From positions 1-10,010 of the forward strand of contig JBEGQV010000110.1 of assembly GCA_041180785.1 (NCBI GenBank): a DNA stretch of 10,010 nucleotides. Direction: 5' to 3'. Origin of the DNA: Sandaracinomonas sp041180785 (GTDB taxonomy: Bacteria; Bacteroidota; Bacteroidia; Cytophagales; Spirosomataceae). Position numbers and translations under genes: made by a program. Position 1 is the first letter of the stretch, and every line of letters begins with the position of its first letter. The notes beneath the pieces are model-generated. The model had not been told where the DNA came from. It made no database searches and was given only the letters and a program-made list of their open reading frames with translations. Shown here piece by piece: positions 7,459-10,010 of the stretch.

Positions 7459-9453
7459 TTACTCGGTTTTAATTTCTGTAATGACAAATTCAGTTCTTCT
7501 ATTTTGTTGGTGCATTTCTTCAGAACAATTCACTCCGTCTGCACATTCGTTGATTAATTGACTCTCACCATATCCCTTAGCTTTCAATCGCTTGGCATCA
7601 ATACCCTTTGAAATTATATAGTTCACAGCAGATTCTGCCCTTCGTTGAGATAATTTTAAATTATAACCAGTACTTGCACGAGCATCTGTGTGAGAACCTA
7701 ATTCGATATTTACATATTCATTGTCTTTTAAGAACAACACTATTTTATCCAATTCTTCGGCAGCATCTGGTCGAATGTCTGCCTTATCTAAATCGTAATA
7801 AATGGTATTTACCTGATATAATTGCGTAATCTCTTTACCTACCTCAGGTTTATCCATGGCAATGGCGAGGGTAAAAGTGGTGTCGGTTATTTCCTTTTTT
7901 AACAAAATTGGGGGAATCGCACGACCTTCCATCGAGAAGTTTTCTCTTTTGGTTAAATATTCATCTTTTTCACCCAACAATTCAATTTCATCATTTTCTG
8001 CTAAATCAATGGTTGGTACATTCCCAAATTTATCAGAAGTTGCTGTCCCAAGCGTTTCTCCATTTTTTCGGATGCGGTATTTAACATTGGGCAGGCCTTT
8101 GCCATTCATGTCCACAAATTGTGGTTTTAAATAATATCGAACGATTTTTTCCGCTTGTTTTTCAGGATCTTTAAGCACTTCGCTGCTCCACCATCTATCT
8201 TCAATTCCTTTCCCAGTAAAATAGTAAATATCATCATCCCCTCTCCCCCCTGCTCGATTGGAGCTAAAATAACCATGATTTTCATCGGTTAAGATAAGTC
8301 CAAAATCGTCTGAAATACTATTGATGGGTTGTCCTAAATGCTCTACTTCAATTTCGTTCCCATTTCTGCTGGCAACAAAAAGATCTAAACCGCCTAATCC
8401 AGCATGCCCATTGGATGAAAAATATAATTTTCCATCTTCTGAAACAAAAGGAAATAGTTCATCACCTGCTGTGTTGATGGCTGCACCCATGTTGATGGCA
8501 CGACCAAATCGACCAGAATTGTCCATATTCACCCGATACAAATCCAAACCACCTTTGCCTCCGCGACGGTTGGACGCAAAATAAAGCGTTTTTCCATCTG
8601 CGGAAAAAGCAGGACTTCCATCCCATGCGAGCGAGTCAGAGATACCGAGGTAATCTGGGTTAGACCATTGTCCATTTTCTTTTCGAGAAATATATAAATC
8701 TACATCCGGACTCATATCTTTTTTGCCGGTATTTCCTCTTGCAAAAACCATTACAGTTCCATCTTTTGAAAAAGCAGGTGTGCCTTCATTGGCATTGGAT
8801 TGAAAGACAGCATTAGAGAAAAGGTCAATGCTCGCAATGGCCGAAGGTGTTTTAAGTTTGGCGCGGTAGAGTCCAACCATCGGCAACCCATTATTTTTGT
8901 ACACTTCTGATTTTTTGGTTCCAGAGATAATTAAATCACCATCTAAGATGCGTGGTGCAAATTCTGCACCTGAACTATTTCCTTCAATATTTTCTACTTC
9001 AACAGGTGTTTTTTTGTTCGCTAAAGCTGCAATTTCATCCAATTGTTCCAATTCGATCTCTGCTCGCGTTCGAATATTTTTAACTGGTTTGGATGCGATA
9101 AATGCTTGCAATTGATTCTTTTCTTCCTCATAATTCCCATTGGCCTTAGCAGCATAGGCTAGTCGATAGGAAATAAGTTTGTCGGAATTTCCAGCAAGTT
9201 TTGATTTTTGATAAAAAGGTGCTGAAAACTGTATTCGGTTGGAAAGTCGATATGATTCAGCAATTAAAAAATTAGTCATTAAAGGCTCATATCCTTTTTC
9301 CGCTAAAGGTTTAAGTAGTTGAATGGCTAATTCGTATTCGCCCTTTTCAAAGTGCGACTGACCCTTTTTGTATACCTGTTCCACGCCATTACAAGAAATA
9401 AGCAATAGGAAACAAACAACAAGAAAAATACTATTTTTTAAATAAGTGGCCAT
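7459..9453 (-). CDS. OmpA-family lipoprotein with TPR, PD40 propeller and CRD-like domains (PorE-like)
   Basis: A 664-residue outer-membrane-associated lipoprotein. Residues 1-20 form a lipoprotein signal peptide with lipobox LLISC, so Cys21 is the lipidated residue. Residues 22-140 are TPR-like (YKKGQSHFEKGEYELAIQLL). Residues 155-415 carry about five PD40/WD40-like blades, for example GSPAFSADGKTLYFASNRRG and ELFPFVSEDGKLYFSSNG. Residues 440-520 look like a carboxypeptidase-regulatory-type beta-sandwich (VDMNGKGLPNVKYRIRKNG). Residues 548-660 are an OmpA C-terminal peptidoglycan-binding domain (YYDLDKADIRPDA, SHTDARASTGYNLKLSQRRA), with Asp590 and Arg605 matching E. coli OmpA D271/R286. This domain order and length match Porphyromonas gingivalis PorE, a T9SS-associated protein. 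Bacteroidota carry several such paralogues, so T9SS function is inference, supported only weakly by the T9SS cargo gene downstream. It is first in a gene row with pyrC. Confidence 0.93.
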   Translation of the reverse strand: MATYLKNSIFLVVCFLLLISCNGVEQVYKKGQSHFEKGEYELAIQLLKPLAEKGYEPLMTNFLIAESYRLSNRIQFSAPFYQKSKLAGNSDKLISYRLAYAAKANGNYEEEKNQLQAFIASKPVKNIRTRAEIELEQLDEIAALANKKTPVEVENIEGNSSGAEFAPRILDGDLIISGTKKSEVYKNNGLPMVGLYRAKLKTPSAIASIDLFSNAVFQSNANEGTPAFSKDGTVMVFARGNTGKKDMSPDVDLYISRKENGQWSNPDYLGISDSLAWDGSPAFSADGKTLYFASNRRGGKGGLDLYRVNMDNSGRFGRAINMGAAINTAGDELFPFVSEDGKLYFSSNGHAGLGGLDLFVASRNGNEIEVEHLGQPINSISDDFGLILTDENHGYFSSNRAGGRGDDDIYYFTGKGIEDRWWSSEVLKDPEKQAEKIVRYYLKPQFVDMNGKGLPNVKYRIRKNGETLGTATSDKFGNVPTIDLAENDEIELLGEKDEYLTKRENFSMEGRAIPPILLKKEITDTTFTLAIAMDKPEVGKEITQLYQVNTIYYDLDKADIRPDAAEELDKIVLFLKDNEYVNIELGSHTDARASTGYNLKLSQRRAESAVNYIISKGIDAKRLKAKGYGESQLINECADGVNCSEEMHQQNRRTEFVITEIKTE

Positions 9454-9476
9454 AGGGCTAATGAGCTATATAAATT

Positions 9477-9509
9477 CAAATTTAATGATTTGTTACAAGC
9501 TATCCTCAA
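9477..9509 (-). promoter_or_regulatory. candidate Bacteroidota-type promoter for the PorE-like/pyrC/rnhB row
   Basis: On the minus strand TAAATTTG (9484 to 9477) matches the Bacteroidota -7 consensus TAnnTTTG. A TTG (9509 to 9507) lies 22 bases upstream, within the 17-23 range described for Flavobacterium promoters. Transcription would start around 9470, leaving a short leader before the ATG at 9453. In AT-rich DNA such matches also arise by chance, so this is a candidate only. Confidence 0.5.
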
Positions 9510-9510
9510 T

Positions 9511-9545
9511 TATTTAACGTACCTTTGCATAATATTTGTTAAATA
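9511..9545. promoter_or_regulatory. 8-bp inverted repeat around the rightward -7 box
   Basis: TATTTAAC (9511-9518) and GTTAAATA (9538-9545) are perfect inverted copies separated by 19 bases, and the TACCTTTG box sits between them. The placement would suit an operator for a dimeric regulator. The arms are AT-rich and short, so chance is a real alternative. Confidence 0.3.
9520..9527 (+). promoter_or_regulatory. candidate -7 element for the right-edge gene
   Basis: TACCTTTG, followed by CA, is a full match to the TAnnTTTG -7 consensus of Bacteroidota promoters. No TTG was found at 17-23 bases upstream; the nearest TTTG (9489-9492) is 27 bases away, which is longer than usual. Transcription would begin near 9534, giving a leader of about 60 bases before the ATG at 9597. 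Confidence 0.55.
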
Positions 9546-9596
9546 GCGAAAAGTCAAGTACTTAACGCACAATACAGCAGGGATGTTGCATACATT

Positions 9597-10010
9597 ATGA
9601 GAAAAAGAATTCAGTCGAACGAGAATCCTCGTTCAGAAAAACCCCAAAGATTTTCAGGAGAAAGAAGAGAGTTTAAACCTCGTTTTGAGAATAGAGACAA
9701 TTCGAGAGACGAGAGACGAGAAACGAGAGACAATTCAAGAGACGAGAGACGAGAAACAAGAGACGAGAGGGGATCAAGAGGTGAACGACGAGAGTTTAAA
9801 CCGAGATTCAATTCGGAAAGAGGAGAGAAAAGGGAATATAAGCCACGATTCAATTCGGAAAATAGAGGTGATTCTAGAAACGAGAGACGAGAAACGAGAA
9901 TAGAGAATAGAAACGAGAGACGAGAGACGAGAGATGAGAGGGGGCCAAGGGATGCAAACCGTGAGGGGAAGCCGAAATTTGAAAAAAGAGATGCTGCAGC
10001 GCATTTTGAG
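9597..10010 (+). CDS. Arg/Glu-rich low-complexity N-terminus of an unidentified protein, 3' end beyond the window
   Basis: Starting at ATG 9597 (MRKRIQSNENPRSEK), this frame is open for 138 codons to the window edge. Of these residues 37 are Arg; Glu, Asp, Asn, Ser and Lys supply most of the rest, and there is no Leu, Val, Cys or Trp. The protein has two repeat types: (E)FKPRF-like motifs at 25-30, 66-71 and 80-85, and RDERRET-like heptapeptides at about 37-58 and 94-116. This should be a disordered, strongly basic segment suited to binding RNA. Bacteroidota rRNA pseudouridine synthases and some other RNA-modifying enzymes often have such basic N-terminal extensions before the catalytic domain, so such an enzyme is my best guess, but no catalytic residue is visible. 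Support for coding is the -7 box upstream, the long open frame and synonymous-only differences between duplicated blocks. Competing frames through the same repeats are open only because the heptamer lacks stops. Confidence 0.75.
   Translation, partial: MRKRIQSNENPRSEKPQRFSGERREFKPRFENRDNSRDERRETRDNSRDERRETRDERGSRGERREFKPRFNSERGEKREYKPRFNSENRGDSRNERRETRIENRNERRETRDERGPRDANREGKPKFEKRDAAAHFE
9698..9763 (+). repeat. two tandem 33-bp units inside the right-edge gene
   Basis: Blocks 9698-9730 and 9731-9763 match at 31 of 33 bases. Each is CAATT plus four heptamers of CGAGAGA type. The two mismatches change TCG to TCA and ACG to ACA, both silent in the gene's frame (Ser and Thr), so the encoded 11-residue unit DNSRDERRETR is identical in both copies. 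Confidence 0.88.
9703..9770 (+). repeat. coding heptanucleotide tract 1 (CGAGAGA-type)
   Basis: Heptamers run from 9703 to 9730 (CGAGAGA, CGAGAGA, CGAGAAA, CGAGAGA), are interrupted by CAATT, and resume from 9736 to 9770 (CAAGAGA, CGAGAGA, CGAGAAA, CAAGAGA, CGAGAGG). Three heptamers equal seven codons, giving the RDERRET-type peptide repeat. The unit matches the minus strand of array A at 5475-5502. Confidence 0.9.
9805..9861 (+). repeat. pair of 15-bp direct repeats encoding the RFNSE segment
   Basis: GATTCAATTCGGAAA occurs at 9805-9819 and again at 9847-9861, 42 bases (14 codons) apart and in the same reading frame. Each follows a KPR triplet, so the unit encodes FKPRFNSE/YKPRFNSE. It is a second repeat family in this gene, distinct from the heptamers. 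Confidence 0.8.
9881..9941 (+). repeat. coding heptanucleotide tract 2 (CGAGAGA-type)
   Basis: Heptamers at 9881-9908 (CGAGAGA, CGAGAAA, CGAGAAT, AGAGAAT) are followed by the five bases AGAAA and then four more at 9914-9941 (CGAGAGA three times, TGAGAGG). As in tract 1 the spacing from block to block is 33 bp. The 16-mer TAGAAACGAGAGACGA occurs at 9875-9890 and 9908-9923, and once inverted at 5489-5504. Confidence 0.88.

Noticed and set aside
7458..7487. Ten-residue N-terminal extension of dihydroorotase from a TTG
   Set aside because: The ATG at 7457 directly after the upstream stop fits the family's usual N-terminus and common coupling; the TTG start would overlap the upstream coding region.
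7856..8584. Several plus-strand open frames antisense to the OmpA-family gene
   Set aside because: They are shadows of a well-supported gene with continuous domains on the minus strand.
9611..9853. Minus-strand open frame rich in SRLSSLELS repeats
   Set aside because: It exists only because the complement of the CGAGAGA heptamer contains no stop codons. It is antisense to the better supported frame from 9597 and has no promoter or family resemblance.
9685..9903. Plus-strand frame from 9685 with RETRDEKRE repeats
   Set aside because: The heptamer gives nearly the same peptide in every frame. The frame from ATG 9597 is longer, continues to the window edge and places the duplicate mismatches at silent positions.
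9774..10004. Minus-strand open frame with SRLSSLVS repeats near the right edge
   Set aside because: Same explanation: a stop-free antisense reading of the heptamer tract, with no supporting signals.

Overview
This AT-rich window comes from a member of the Bacteroidota, most likely a Flavobacteriales-type lineage. The support is a secreted subtilase with a C-terminal type IX secretion (T9SS) sorting domain, a lipoprotein with the TPR / PD40 propeller / CRD-like / OmpA order known from PorE, a dihydroorotase with the DDQVHFREPG motif I associate with this phylum, TAnnTTTG-type promoter elements, and genes without clear Shine-Dalgarno sequences. The assignment rests on protein features only.

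Layout. Positions 1-1530 (+) hold the 3' part of a GDP-L-fucose synthase gene (fcl), followed after one base by a class I SAM-dependent methyltransferase of unknown substrate. From the right, a minus-strand gene row runs from 9453 down to 1520: PorE-like OmpA-family lipoprotein, then pyrC (dihydroorotase, 1 bp gap), then rnhB (ribonuclease HII, 4 bp gap), then, after 69 bp, a 1312-residue T9SS-exported subtilisin-like protease. The two gene groups converge and their last genes overlap by 11 bp at the stop codons. At the right edge a divergent plus-strand gene starts at 9597 and runs off the window. Its first 138 codons encode an arginine/glutamate-rich low-complexity tail, and no enzyme domain is visible yet.

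The most unusual signal is a heptanucleotide repeat family. The 69-bp gap between rnhB and the protease is almost entirely two abutting 7-bp arrays, one of TCGTCTC-type units and one of AATTTAC-type units, and the rnhB stop codon lies inside the second. The purine-rich strand of the first array (CGAGAGA units) reappears about 4 kb away inside the coding sequence of the right-edge gene, where it encodes RDERRET-type heptapeptides. A 16-base word is shared exactly between the intergenic array and two sites in the gene. In the gene the heptamers are grouped in 33-bp blocks (four heptamers plus five bases), which preserves the reading frame, and the only two differences between the clearest duplicated blocks are synonymous.

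How the genes work together. fcl makes the activated sugar GDP-L-fucose for surface glycans. The PorE-like lipoprotein probably ties the outer membrane or T9SS machinery to peptidoglycan, and the protease is probable T9SS cargo. pyrC and rnhB are housekeeping genes for pyrimidine synthesis and RNA:DNA hybrid removal. The right-edge gene may encode an RNA-modifying enzyme with a basic disordered N-terminus, but this is inference.
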